A stretch of 64,000 nt of DNA, taken from the NCBI RefSeq assembly GCF_016741775.1, contig NZ_JAERRK010000012.1, forward strand, positions 124,001-188,000. The letters are read 5' to 3'. Made by a program: the position numbers and the translations under genes. Shown one piece after another: positions 17,735 to 28,676 of this stretch. Source of the DNA: Streptomyces actinomycinicus (lineage in GTDB: Bacteria > Actinomycetota > Actinomycetes > Streptomycetales > Streptomycetaceae). The stretch's first letter is position 1, and every line of letters starts with the position of its first letter. The notes beneath the pieces are model-generated. The model saw only the letters and a list, made by a program, of their open reading frames with translations, was not told the DNA's origin and searched no databases.

Positions 17735-18223
17735 TCAGGTCGCCGAGCGCACGCGCTCCTCGTCGCTCGGGTTCACGTCCCGCAGCATGCAGGTCAGCCG
17801 CGCGCTGCACACGCGCCGCCCCTCCTCGTCGCTGATCACGATCTCGTACGTCGCCGTCGACCGGCCCCGGTGCACCGGCGTGGCCACGCCCGTCACCAGG
17901 CCCGAGCGGACACCGCGGTGGTGGGTGCAGTTCAGGTCCACACCGACCGCGATCTTCGAGCTGCCGCCGTGGAGCATGGAGCCGATCGAGCCCAGGGTCT
18001 CCGCCAGCACCGCGGAGGCGCCGCCGTGCAGCAGGCCGTACGGCTGGGTGTTGCCCTCCACCGGCATGGTCGCGACGACCTTGTCCGCCGAGGCCTCCAG
18101 GATCTGCACACCCATGCGCGTGCCCAGGTGCCCGGCCGAGAACAGAGCCGGCAGGTCGACGCCGAGCGCCGCGTACTCGTCGATGACCTCCTGCGGGAAC
18201 TTCACTTGCTGCTGCTCGCCCAT
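17735..18223 (-). CDS. PaaI-type hotdog-fold thioesterase
   Basis: The 162-residue protein carries the hotdog thioesterase core: YGLLHGGASAVLAETLGS (the HGG motif and catalytic acidic residue on the central helix) and a VGVDLNCTHHR strand. It should hydrolyse acyl- or aroyl-CoA. The ATG has a GGAG site at nine bases. It lies 46 bases downstream of the FdhF-like gene on the same strand, and the short gap holds an 18-base palindrome that may be an operator or an internal terminator, so the two genes may or may not be one operon. Confidence 0.88.
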   Translation of the reverse strand: MGEQQQVKFPQEVIDEYAALGVDLPALFSAGHLGTRMGVQILEASADKVVATMPVEGNTQPYGLLHGGASAVLAETLGSIGSMLHGGSSKIAVGVDLNCTHHRGVRSGLVTGVATPVHRGRSTATYEIVISDEEGRRVCSARLTCMLRDVNPSDEERVRSAT

Positions 18224-18256
18224 GAGCCCGGCTCCGTTCGTCGTCCACCTGTCTCC

Positions 18257-18269
18257 ACTGAGCAAACGC

Positions 18270-18274
<5 letters not shown>
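18257..18274. promoter_or_regulatory. Palindrome ACTGAGC-N4-GCTCAGT upstream of the thioesterase gene
   Basis: This perfect 7-bp inverted repeat with a four-base centre overlaps the stop of the FdhF-like gene and lies about 34 bases before the thioesterase start. The form resembles operators of TetR-family repressors of acyl-CoA metabolism. It could equally be a weak terminator. Confidence 0.45.
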
Positions 18275-20582
<2,308 letters not shown>

Positions 20583-20739
20583 CGCGCGCTCCCCTTCGAC
20601 TGCGTGTGAGAAATACGGTGCCGATCCTCCCACGGACCACCGACAGCGACGCCGGGCGGTGCCGGACCGCCCTCGGCCACCCGGCACCCCCGAGCGGCTT
20701 CTGCCGTTGGACATCACGACAGGCGCCGGTCACCGGGCC

Positions 20740-20880
20740 CCGCCGGCGGCTGCCGCCGCCCCACCGCCGGCGGCTGCCGCCGCCCCACCGCCGGCGGCTG
20801 CCGCCGCCCCACCGCCGGCGGCTGCCGCCGCCCCACCGCCGGCGGCTGCCGCCGCCCCACCGCCGGCGGCTGCCGCCGCC
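20740..20880. repeat. 24-bp tandem repeat, about 5.9 copies
   Basis: Exact 24-base units beginning CCGCCGGCGGCTGCC lie between the divergent fdhF-like and polA genes. Each unit contains the palindrome CCGCCGGCGG. Read as protein it would give repeated Pro/Ala on one strand and GRRQPPAV on the other. I do not regard either as a gene. The rest of the 384-base gap holds the polA promoter and nothing else that I recognise. Confidence 0.95.
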
Positions 20881-20936
20881 CGGTACCCCGGCCCGCTGTG
20901 CCGGCGCTCACACCCGGCGGGCGCACCCGGTCCGGA

Positions 20937-20959
20937 CTGTCAGTGCGGCGTGGCAGGAT
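20937..20959 (+). promoter_or_regulatory. DNA-damage-type (RecA-NDp/PafBC-like) promoter of polA
   Basis: CTGTCAGTG, eight bases, then CAGGAT, seven bases before the polA GTG. The layout and sequence match the TTGTCAGTG-N8-TAnnnT motif seen also at ogt and uvrB in this window. The first T is C and the -10 starts with C, so it is a weaker match than the other two. Confidence 0.6.
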
Positions 20960-20966
20960 CGGGGAC

Positions 20967-23693
20967 GTGGCAGAGACAGCATCGAAGCAGACCGACAAGA
21001 ACCCCGGCGGCACGCGACCCCGGCTGATGCTCATGGACGGGCACTCGCTGGCCTACCGCGCGTTCTTCGCGCTGCCCGCGGAGAACTTCACGACCGCGAC
21101 CGGCCAGCCGACGAACGCGATCTACGGCTTCGCGTCGATGCTGGCCAACACCCTGCGTGACGAGGCGCCCACGCACTTCGCGGTCGCCTTCGACGTCTCC
21201 CGCAAGACCTGGCGCTCCGAGCGGTTCACGGAGTACAAGGCGAACCGCTCCAAGACCCCGGACGAGTTCAAGGGCCAGGTCGAGCTGATCGGCGAGCTGC
21301 TCGACGCGATGCAGGCCCCGCGCTTCGCCGTCGAGGGCTTCGAGGCGGACGACGTGATCGCCACGCTCGCCACCCAGGCCGAGGCCGAGGGCTTCGAGGT
21401 GCTGATCGTCACCGGCGACCGCGACTCCTTCCAGCTGGTCACCGAGCACACCACCGTCCTCTACCCGACGAAGGGCGTCTCCGAGCTGACCCGGTTCACC
21501 CCGGAGAAGGTTCTCGAGAAGTACGGATTGACGCCGGCGCAGTACCCCGACTTCGCGGCCCTGCGCGGCGACCCGTCCGACAACCTCCCGGGCATCCCCG
21601 GCGTCGGCGAGAAGACCGCCGCGAAGTGGATCAACCAGTTCGGCTCGTTCGCGGAGCTGGTCGAGCGCGCCGACGAGGTCAAGGGCAAGGCCGGACAGAA
21701 CCTGCGCGACCACCTCGAGTCGGTCAAGCTCAACCGCGTCCTCACCGAGCTGGAGCGCCACGTGGAGCTGCCGAGGACGGTCGCCGACCTCGAGCGGGCC
21801 CCGTACGACCGCAAGACCGTCGCGATGGTCCTGGACACCCTGGAGATCCGCAACCCGTCCCTGCGCGAGCGCCTCTTCGCCGTCGACCCCGGCGGCCAGG
21901 AGGCCGAGACCACCCCGGTCGCCACGGAGGGCGTCGAGATCGACGGCCGGATCCTGCGCACCGGTGAGCTGGCCCCCTGGCTCGCCGGGCACGGCGCCGG
22001 GACGCTGGGCGTCGCCACCGTCGACACCTGGGCGCTGGGCACCGGCTCCGTCGCCGAGGTCGCCCTCGCCGCGGACGGGGGAGCGGCCGCGTGGTTCGAC
22101 CCCTCGGAGCTGGACGAGGCCGACGAGAACGCGTTCGCGGCCTGGCTGGCCGACGCGGACCGGCCCAAGGTGTTGCACAACGCCAAGGGCGCCATGCGTG
22201 TCTTCGCCGAGCACGGCTGGAGCGTCGAGGGCGTCACCATGGACACCGCCCTCGCCGCCTACCTGGTCAAGCCGGGCCGCCGCTCCTTCGACCTGGACGC
22301 GCTGTCGCTGGAGTACCTGCACCGCGAGCTGGCCCCCGCCGCCGCGGCCGACGGCCAGCTGGCCTTCGGGGCGGACGACGGCGCGGAGGCCGAAGCCCTC
22401 ATGATCCAGGCCCGCGCGGTCCTGGACCTCGGAGCGGCCTTCGAGGACCGCCTCGAGGAAGTGGGCGCCGCCGACCTGCTCCGGGACATGGAGCTGCCCA
22501 CGTCGGCGCTGCTCGCCCGCATGGAGCGGCACGGCATCGCCGCGGACCGCCCGCACCTCGAAGCGATGGAACAGATGTTCGCCGGTGCGGTGCAGCAGGC
22601 CGTGAAGGAGGCGCACGCGGCAGCCGGCCACGAGTTCAACCTGGGCTCGCCCAAGCAGCTCCAGGAGGTCCTCTTCGGTGAGCTGGCGCTGCCCAGGACC
22701 AAGAAGACCAAGACCGGCTACACCACGGACGCCGACGCCCTGGCCTGGCTCGCCACCCAGACCGACAACGAGCTGCCGGTGATCATGCTCCGCCACCGTG
22801 AGCAGGCGAAGCTCCGCGTCACCGTCGAGGGCCTGATCAAGACCGTCGCGGGCGACGGCCGGATCCACACCACGTTCAACCAGACCGTCGCCGCGACCGG
22901 CCGCCTCTCCTCCACGGACCCGAACCTCCAGAACATCCCGGTCCGCACGGACGAGGGCCGGGCCATCCGCCGGGGCTTCGTCGTCGGCGAGGGCTTCGAG
23001 TCCCTGATGACCGCCGACTACAGCCAGATCGAGCTGCGGGTGATGGCCCACCTCTCCGAGGACGAGGGCCTGATCCAGGCGTTCACCTCCGGCGAGGACC
23101 TGCACACCACGGCCGCGTCCCAGGTCTTCGCCGTGGACCCCTCCGCGGTGGACGCCGAGATGCGCCGCAAGATCAAGGCGATGTCGTACGGTCTCGCCTA
23201 CGGTCTGTCCGCGTTCGGCCTCTCCCAGCAGCTGAACATCGAGGCGGCCGAGGCCCGCGCCCTGATGGACGCGTACTTCGAGCGCTTCGGCGGGGTCCGG
23301 GACTACCTGCGCAGGGCGGTCGACGAGGCCCGGGCGACGGGCTACACGGCGACCCTCTTCGGCCGCCGTCGCTACCTCCCCGACCTCAACAGCGACAACC
23401 GCCAGCGCCGTGAGGCGGCCGAGCGCATGGCCCTCAACGCGCCCATCCAGGGCACGGCGGCGGACATCGTCAAGATGGCCATGCTCAAGGTGGACAGCGC
23501 GCTGCGAGCGGCGGACCTCAAGTCCCGCATGCTCCTCCAGGTCCACGACGAGATCGTCCTGGAGATCGCCCCCGGCGAGCGGGCGGCCGCGGAGGAGATC
23601 GTCCGCCGGGAGATGGCCGCCGCCGTCACCCTGAGGGCACCGCTCGACGTCTCGGTGGGCGTGGGCCCGGACTGGGAATCCGCAGCGCACTAG
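20967..23693 (+). CDS. polA: DNA polymerase I
   Basis: The 908-residue protein has the complete Pol I order. The 5'-3' exonuclease is at about residues 15-300 (MLMDGHSLAYRAFF, GFEADDVIATL, GDRDSFQLV, PGVGEKTAAKWI). The 3'-5' exonuclease-like middle domain lacks the usual DxE active-site set and is probably inactive in proofreading, as in other actinobacterial Pol I. The polymerase domain (TADYSQIELRVMAH, the O-helix KAMSYGLAYGLSAFG, VHDEIVLE) is at the C-terminus. It fills gaps in repair and replaces RNA primers. The GTG start lies seven bases after the -10 of a DNA-damage-type promoter, which suggests a leaderless message. Confidence 0.97.
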   Translation: MAETASKQTDKNPGGTRPRLMLMDGHSLAYRAFFALPAENFTTATGQPTNAIYGFASMLANTLRDEAPTHFAVAFDVSRKTWRSERFTEYKANRSKTPDEFKGQVELIGELLDAMQAPRFAVEGFEADDVIATLATQAEAEGFEVLIVTGDRDSFQLVTEHTTVLYPTKGVSELTRFTPEKVLEKYGLTPAQYPDFAALRGDPSDNLPGIPGVGEKTAAKWINQFGSFAELVERADEVKGKAGQNLRDHLESVKLNRVLTELERHVELPRTVADLERAPYDRKTVAMVLDTLEIRNPSLRERLFAVDPGGQEAETTPVATEGVEIDGRILRTGELAPWLAGHGAGTLGVATVDTWALGTGSVAEVALAADGGAAAWFDPSELDEADENAFAAWLADADRPKVLHNAKGAMRVFAEHGWSVEGVTMDTALAAYLVKPGRRSFDLDALSLEYLHRELAPAAAADGQLAFGADDGAEAEALMIQARAVLDLGAAFEDRLEEVGAADLLRDMELPTSALLARMERHGIAADRPHLEAMEQMFAGAVQQAVKEAHAAAGHEFNLGSPKQLQEVLFGELALPRTKKTKTGYTTDADALAWLATQTDNELPVIMLRHREQAKLRVTVEGLIKTVAGDGRIHTTFNQTVAATGRLSSTDPNLQNIPVRTDEGRAIRRGFVVGEGFESLMTADYSQIELRVMAHLSEDEGLIQAFTSGEDLHTTAASQVFAVDPSAVDAEMRRKIKAMSYGLAYGLSAFGLSQQLNIEAAEARALMDAYFERFGGVRDYLRRAVDEARATGYTATLFGRRRYLPDLNSDNRQRREAAERMALNAPIQGTAADIVKMAMLKVDSALRAADLKSRMLLQVHDEIVLEIAPGERAAAEEIVRREMAAAVTLRAPLDVSVGVGPDWESAAH

Positions 23694-23705
23694 CCCGCGG
23701 CGCAC

Positions 23706-23900
23706 GGGCCGAGGGAGGCGTCGCAGCCGAGTACAGGCCGCCGCCCCTTTCGGCCCACGAGGGGCGTCGCGGCCGCGTGCGGGCCGATGTGCCCCTCGGC
23801 TCCGTGCGGGGTGTTGCCACCAGATACAGGCCGCTGCCCCTTCGCCCCACGAGGGGCGTCGCAGCCGAGTGCAGGCCGCCGCCCCCTTCGGCCCCACGCC
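23706..23900. repeat. Degenerate tandem repeat after polA (unit about 46 bp, four copies)
   Basis: Four imperfect copies of a unit of the form GAGGGGCGTCGCAGCCGAGT followed by CAGGCCGCCGCCCC and TTCGGCCCAC begin about 12 bases after the polA stop. No gene is visible within them. Confidence 0.75.
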
Positions 23901-23990
23901 CCGCGCAGCCGGCCCGCTGCCGCAGGGCCCGTCACTCTCGTGGCCCCCGTCAGAACGCCCCGCACCCCCGGCAGCCGCAACACTGCGGGC

Positions 23991-24392
23991 ATGGGTATAC
24001 GCACGCTTCACCGCCGGACACCCGAGGCGACCCCCCGGGCCCGGGCGGACAGCTTCTCGGCGCAGGCCGTGCCCGCGTCGCCGGTCCCGGCCTTCGCGGC
24101 CGGCGCAAGCACCGCCCGCATCCCGGCCGACCTGGCCGCCACCGTCCGCAGGGTCACCAAGGAACTCCGCCGCGGACTCGCCGGCCGCCCGGCCCGCACG
24201 CCCGACTGGCGTCAGTGGGCCGACCTGGCCCGCGGCTACCTCGCCCTGACCGTCACCCTGATCCCGAGATCACGCCCCCGGCACACGCTCACGGTCTTCG
24301 TCGCGTCCCTCACCGAGCGGCCGTCCGCTCCCGGCCGGCGCCGACCACCTCGCCGGGACCGCCGGGACCGGCGCCCGGACGCCAGACCCTGA
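23991..24392 (+). CDS. Hypothetical protein, Ala/Arg/Pro-rich
   Basis: I read a protein of 133 residues from ATG (MGIRTLHRR) to TGA with good GC3 bias. The N-terminal third is a low-complexity Ala/Pro region, followed by a compact segment (IPADLAATVRRVTKELRRGL, then DWRQWADLARGYLALTVTLIP) that looks folded, and an Arg-rich tail. I do not recognise a family. The last 83 bases overlap the 3' end of the convergent DUF4184 gene, so one of the two tails may be mis-called. No ribosome site is evident. Confidence 0.5.
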   Translation: MGIRTLHRRTPEATPRARADSFSAQAVPASPVPAFAAGASTARIPADLAATVRRVTKELRRGLAGRPARTPDWRQWADLARGYLALTVTLIPRSRPRHTLTVFVASLTERPSAPGRRRPPRRDRRDRRPDARP

Positions 24393-25173
24393 CCCCGACC
24401 GCGTAGAGGAGCAGGCCCAGGACCAGCCCGGCGCCCACCCCGAAGCACAGGGTGGGCACCAGCTCCCACGGCCGCGCCGCCGCTCCCGGCCCGGCCCACC
24501 ACCGGGCCGTCCGCTGCACCGCCCCGGCCAGCGCACAGCCGCCGATCACCATGAGCGCCCAGCACCGGTCCCGCCGGGACAGCACGGGCACACCCGCGGG
24601 CGCCCCGCCAGCCGGCGCCCCGCGCAGCGCCCGGAACACGAACACCGCGATCACCACGGCACCCGCCACGGACGACGCGTACTGCAACCAGGCGAACAGC
24701 GGCAGGCCCGCCGGACGGTCCCGGCCGATGGCCGGGACGAGCCGCGTCCCCCACCGGCCGTGGTGCGTGAACGCGTCCCACACCACGTGCGTGAGCGCCC
24801 CGAGCACCGCCGAGCCGTACCACCACCCCACCGAAGCGGCCCGCACGCGCGCGCGTGGCGCGCCGCTGTGGAGCAGGGCGGCCGGCCGGCCCTGCCGGGC
24901 CCGCGGCAGCAGCGCGAGCAACGGCTCGCGGACCAGGAGCCACAGTCCCGCCAGCAGCCACGCGATGAGCACGTCCACCGTGGCGACCCCGGTGAACGCG
25001 TGCGTGACCGTGCCGAACTCCATTCCGCCCGGCAGGATCCCGGCCACGTAGTAGGGCATGTCGGGCGCGAAGGAACCCGCGACGAGCACCGTCGGAACCA
25101 GTCGGCCACGGCCGCTCCCGTCCCGGCGGACCGCGGGCAGCACGGCTGCCGCATGGCTGAGTGTGAACGGCAA
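24310..25173 (-). CDS. DUF4184 family integral membrane protein
   Basis: The N-terminus PFTLSHAAAVLPAVR, then LVAGSFAPDMPYY, FTHAF-like histidines and THVVWDAFTHHG, is the DUF4184 pattern of conserved His/Asp residues in a membrane protein. Six to seven hydrophobic segments are visible. Its function is unknown; the His/Asp set suggests metal binding and resembles YdjM-like membrane hydrolases. I prefer a TTG start at 25173, because GGGGGG lies six bases upstream and homologues begin at PFTLSHA. A GTG 39 bases earlier has no ribosome site. The C-terminus overlaps the convergent hypothetical gene. Confidence 0.8.
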   Translation of the reverse strand: MPFTLSHAAAVLPAVRRDGSGRGRLVPTVLVAGSFAPDMPYYVAGILPGGMEFGTVTHAFTGVATVDVLIAWLLAGLWLLVREPLLALLPRARQGRPAALLHSGAPRARVRAASVGWWYGSAVLGALTHVVWDAFTHHGRWGTRLVPAIGRDRPAGLPLFAWLQYASSVAGAVVIAVFVFRALRGAPAGGAPAGVPVLSRRDRCWALMVIGGCALAGAVQRTARWWAGPGAAARPWELVPTLCFGVGAGLVLGLLLYAVGVRVWRPGAGPGGPGEVVGAGRERTAAR

Positions 25174-25500
25174 CAGAGCCCCCCAGAACGGTCGTCGGCC
25201 AGGCGCCGCCACCGGTGATCAGGTCCGATCGGACCCGCCCAGTATGCGGGACCGTCGTTCGGGACCGCCCAGGACAACGACAGTTGGCCAACCGGTGAAA
25301 ACCGGGCGCGAACGGGTGCCCGGTCAAAGCAAGTTGCCGTAGGGTCACGTGCGTCGCCGCGCCCGTGCGCGGTAGAACACACATCGCACAGACGGAGAAG
25401 CGGCACAGGCGCAACCAGAGCACCGGGTCAACCGTCACACCAGAGCGAGGCAGACCGACGGAGACGGACGCACCGGGCGTCCACGGGAGGGGTTCACTCT
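25174..25500. other. Divergent intergenic region before the lytic transglycosylase
   Basis: No gene is visible in 327 bases. A possible -10, TAGGGT, is near 25339, with no matching -35. The region between it and the ATG could be a leader of about 155 bases. I looked for the c-di-AMP (ydaO) riboswitch often found before Streptomyces wall hydrolase genes, but its CCGAACCCG core is absent. Confidence 0.5.
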
Positions 25501-27276
25501 ATGGCGGCGCATTTCGGCAGGCGGCTGCGCAAGGGGGCGGCGACCACCGCCGTGGCCGCGGCGGCGGTCGCGGCTCTCTCCGCGTCCCAGGCTCCGGGAG
25601 CGACCGGCGACGACCACGGCAGACGGACGACAGCCGGAACCGCCACTTCCGCCCCGGAGGCCGACGGCAACGCCACCGGTAACTCCCCGTACTACACGGA
25701 CCTGCCGCCGCTCAACAGCCCCGCCCCCAGCCCCTCGTCGAGCGTCGGTCCCTCCGGCTCCGTAAGCAGGACCGAGGGCGGCATCCCGGCGACGGTCCTG
25801 GACGCCTACAAGAGGGCCGAGACCGAGCTGCGCGCCTCCAAGCCCGGCTGCAACCTGCCCTGGCAACTGCTCGCCGCCATCGGCAACGTCGAGTCCGGAC
25901 AGGCCCGCGGCGGCCAGGTCAACGCCGAGGGCACCACGCTGCACCCGATCCTGGGCCCGCAGCTCGACGGCAACGGCTTCGCGCTCATCCAGGACACCGA
26001 CGACGGCGCGTACGACGGCAACAGCACGTACGACCAGGCCATCGGCCCCATGCAGTTCATCCCGTCCACCTGGGCCTGGGCGGGCCGCGACGGCAACGAC
26101 GACGGCAAGAAGGACCCCAACAACGTCTACGACGCCGCGCTCGCCGCGGGCCACTACCTGTGCCGCAACGACTGGGACCTGGCCCACGAGGCCGACCTGC
26201 ACCGGGCGATCCTCAGCTACAACAACTCGCAGGAATACCTCAACCTGGTCCTGAACTGGATGGAGTACTACCGCAAGGGTGCCCACTCCGTCCCCGACGG
26301 CACCGGCGGCGTGCCCGGGCACCGCAGCGACGACAACTCCGGCCGGCCCGCCTCCCCGAAGCCCTCGGACCCGCCGACGACCCGGCCGGACCCCGAGCCC
26401 GGCAAGCCCGGCAAGCCGGGCAAGCCCGGCGGCGACCACGGCGGTCACGAGACCCCCGACCCGAAGCCGCCGAAGACGCCCAAGCCCCCGAAGCCGCCCG
26501 TCCCGCCGACCCCGCCGTCCCAGACCGACCTCGTGGACCACCTCGAGAACGCCGGGCCGGAGAAGTTCACCGCGATGGCCGGCGACGCCTTCGGCGAGCG
26601 GATCAGCGCCCGCGCCGAGACGAAGGTGGGCAAGTCCGTCGCCAAGGTCAGGGTCAGGTTCACCATCGCCGGGGACACCGACGCCACCTTCGCCGGCGGC
26701 GAGACCGTGGCCACGGTCACCACCGACCCCAAGGGCGTCGCGCACGCACCGGCGCTCCAGGCCGGCGAGAAGACCGGCGACTTCAAGGTCACCGCGGCCG
26801 TCGTGGGCCGCACGGTCAAGGGCGTCGACTACACCGCCACCGTCACCGCGCGCGCCGCCGACACCCTGGCCCGCACCAGCGACACCCCGCTGACCTGCAC
26901 CCCCGCCGGCGAGTTCGCCGACCAGGTCCAGGTGAAGGCGACGTACAAGGGCGCCGCGGCGGACAAGGTCGCGGCCACCGCCACCCTGATCAAGTCGACG
27001 GCGGACGCCACGGAGAACGACAAGGGCCCCTACTTCAAGGGCGCCGACGGCAAGCCGGTCCGCACCCTCACCGGCCTCCGGACCGACGCCGAGGGCCTGC
27101 TGACGCTGCCGAAGCTGTACGCGGACGACACCACCGGAACCTTCCTGCTCCGCCTCACCACCACCGGTGGCGCGACCCTCACCGTCGAACTGAAGGTCGC
27201 AGCAGCCGACTCCCCGGCGAGCCCCTCCCCGAGCCCCTCCGCCGACCCGACATCCGCCGGCCCGTCCGCCTCCTGA
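25501..27276 (+). CDS. Secreted lytic murein transglycosylase with C-terminal Ig-like domains
   Basis: The 591-residue protein has a Sec-type signal (GRRLRKGAATTAVAAAAVAAL) and a Ser/Pro-rich linker. An MltB/SLT transglycosylase domain spans about residues 95-255 (LPWQLLAAIGNVESG with the catalytic Glu, GPMQFIPSTWAWAGRDGN, DALAAGHYLC-like DAALAAGHYLCR, ILSYNNSQEYL). A Pro/Lys/Gly linker (GKPGKPGKPG, then PKPPKTPKPPKPPVPP) and two bacterial Ig-like modules (AGDTDATFAGGETVATVTTD) follow. It cleaves peptidoglycan between MurNAc and GlcNAc outside the cell. The ATG has a GGAGGGG site. A strong terminator follows 12 bases after the stop. Confidence 0.92.
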   Translation: MAAHFGRRLRKGAATTAVAAAAVAALSASQAPGATGDDHGRRTTAGTATSAPEADGNATGNSPYYTDLPPLNSPAPSPSSSVGPSGSVSRTEGGIPATVLDAYKRAETELRASKPGCNLPWQLLAAIGNVESGQARGGQVNAEGTTLHPILGPQLDGNGFALIQDTDDGAYDGNSTYDQAIGPMQFIPSTWAWAGRDGNDDGKKDPNNVYDAALAAGHYLCRNDWDLAHEADLHRAILSYNNSQEYLNLVLNWMEYYRKGAHSVPDGTGGVPGHRSDDNSGRPASPKPSDPPTTRPDPEPGKPGKPGKPGGDHGGHETPDPKPPKTPKPPKPPVPPTPPSQTDLVDHLENAGPEKFTAMAGDAFGERISARAETKVGKSVAKVRVRFTIAGDTDATFAGGETVATVTTDPKGVAHAPALQAGEKTGDFKVTAAVVGRTVKGVDYTATVTARAADTLARTSDTPLTCTPAGEFADQVQVKATYKGAAADKVAATATLIKSTADATENDKGPYFKGADGKPVRTLTGLRTDAEGLLTLPKLYADDTTGTFLLRLTTTGGATLTVELKVAAADSPASPSPSPSADPTSAGPSAS

Positions 27277-27287
27277 GGCCACACCGC

Positions 27288-27323
27288 AGGGCGCCCTCCC
27301 CGCTCCGCCGGGGAGGGCGCCCT
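27288..27323 (+). terminator. Factor-independent terminator after the transglycosylase gene
   Basis: A perfect 15-bp stem (AGGGCGCCCTCCCCG and its complement) with loop CTCCGC begins 12 bases after the TGA. Only a weak T-stretch follows (CGTTCGT). Confidence 0.9.
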
Positions 27324-27455
27324 CGTTCGTGCGCGCACCGCTGTTCTCATCTCGCCCGCCCGTTGCTACGGTGCCCCACCTGACGACCGACCTGACGCTC
27401 CATCAGCGACCGGCCGGCACCCGCCGGGACAGCGACCGCACGCCGGGAGGCCCGA

Positions 27456-27590
27456 ATGCGCGCCCTGATCGCCGCCGCGACCGGTCTCACCCTCGCGCTC
27501 GCCCTGGTCCTCGGGATCAGCGCTCTGGGCTCGCCCTCGGGCCGGACGTCCCCCAAGCCGCTGCTGACAACGGTGCCCTCGCACCCGTAG
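27456..27590 (+). CDS. SPW_0924 family small protein
   Basis: This 44-residue protein (MRALIAAATGLTLALALVL, then a Ser/Pro tail ending TTVPSHP) matches the small SPW_0924 family of Streptomyces. One hydrophobic segment makes it a likely membrane or secreted peptide; its role is unknown. The ATG has a GGGAGG site at five bases. It sits 27 bases before the DUF3068 gene on the same strand, so the pair is probably one transcript. Confidence 0.85.
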   Translation: MRALIAAATGLTLALALVLGISALGSPSGRTSPKPLLTTVPSHP

Positions 27591-27617
27591 CCGCGCCCGT
27601 CCGGGAAGGAGGCCGAG

Positions 27618-28610
27618 ATGCGCCGCACGGCAAGCCTGGTCCTGCTCGCCTTCGCCGTGTTCTTCGCGGCACTGGCCCCGCTGCTGCGCTGGTACGCCTT
27701 CCCGCACCTGGCCAGGATCCCGGCGAACCAGTACCAGGACATGGTCCTGGAAGCCCGGGACGCCACCCTCCTCGACTACGGCACCATGCGCGCGAAGAAG
27801 GTCTCCAAGGTCACCATCGTGCAGACGCTCAAGGGCGATGTGGAGGCAGCCGAGAAGATCGAGAAGACGGCGGGGCGGCCGGTCGTCGTCTGGGACAGCC
27901 TGTCCTACGTCCAGGGCCCCGACGGCAAGATGGTCTCCAAGGTGCCCGAACGCTACATCTTCGACGCCCACAGCCAGGACCCCGTGCACGCCACCGGCGA
28001 GATGGTCGACGGCGACCCCGTCACCCGCGAGGGCATCGAGTTCAAGTGGCCCTTCCTGACCCAGAGACGGGACTACGAGTACTTCGACGCGCAGACCCGC
28101 ACCACCGGCCCCATCCACTACGAGGGCACCCGGACCTTCCGCGGCCTGACGGTCTACTACTTCGAGCAGACCGTCCCCTGGACCAAGGTCCCCATGCCGA
28201 AGACGATGCCCGTCCAGGGCATCACACCGGAGTCGGTCGCCAGGACGGGCACGACCCGCTGGTACAGCACGGTCCGCAAGTTCTGGGTCGAACCGGTCAC
28301 CGGGGCGCCCGTCTACGGCGAGGAGATCCACAAGGAGGAACTCCGCGGCGGCAGCCTGCTCGGCGACCGCGCCAAGGTCACGGCCTTCGCCGGGCACGTG
28401 AAGATGCGCGAGGACTACATCGAACACACGGTCGCCCTGGTCAAGCACAACCGCACCCTCGTCCTGGCACTCACCTCGTACGTCCCGCGGACCTCCCTCG
28501 CCCTCGGCCTGCTGCTCCTGGCCCTCGCCCTCTGCCTCGAAGCCCGCGCCCGGCGTCCGCAGTCCCCGGAACCGAGCGGGACGGCGGACCCCGCGCCCGT
28601 CACCACCTGA
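27618..28610 (+). CDS. DUF3068 (PorA-like) membrane-anchored protein
   Basis: The 330-residue protein has an N-terminal hydrophobic segment (LVLLAFAVFFAALAPLLRWY) and a large extracytoplasmic domain with the DUF3068 pattern (FKWPFLTQRRDYEYFD, then TTRWYSTVRKFWVEPVTGAP). A C-terminal transmembrane helix (TSLALGLLLLALALCLEA) and a short cytoplasmic tail end it. The family is actinobacterial and of unknown function; some members are called PorA-family. The ATG follows GGAAGGAGG. It is downstream of the small SPW_0924 gene and convergent with hrpB. Confidence 0.9.
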   Translation: MRRTASLVLLAFAVFFAALAPLLRWYAFPHLARIPANQYQDMVLEARDATLLDYGTMRAKKVSKVTIVQTLKGDVEAAEKIEKTAGRPVVVWDSLSYVQGPDGKMVSKVPERYIFDAHSQDPVHATGEMVDGDPVTREGIEFKWPFLTQRRDYEYFDAQTRTTGPIHYEGTRTFRGLTVYYFEQTVPWTKVPMPKTMPVQGITPESVARTGTTRWYSTVRKFWVEPVTGAPVYGEEIHKEELRGGSLLGDRAKVTAFAGHVKMREDYIEHTVALVKHNRTLVLALTSYVPRTSLALGLLLLALALCLEARARRPQSPEPSGTADPAPVTT

Positions 28611-28676
28611 CCGGCCACGCCGCCCGCGCCCGGACTCGGCCCCGCGTCCTCACCGTCCGAGCACCCGCCCCCGGTC

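Noticed and set aside
20659..21027. Pro/Ala-repeat protein upstream of polA
   Set aside because: It is only a translation of the 24-bp array and runs into the polA coding region in another frame. No ribosome site.
25174..25500. c-di-AMP (ydaO) riboswitch before the lytic transglycosylase
   Set aside because: The conserved GGGTGAA and CCGAACCCG segments are missing.
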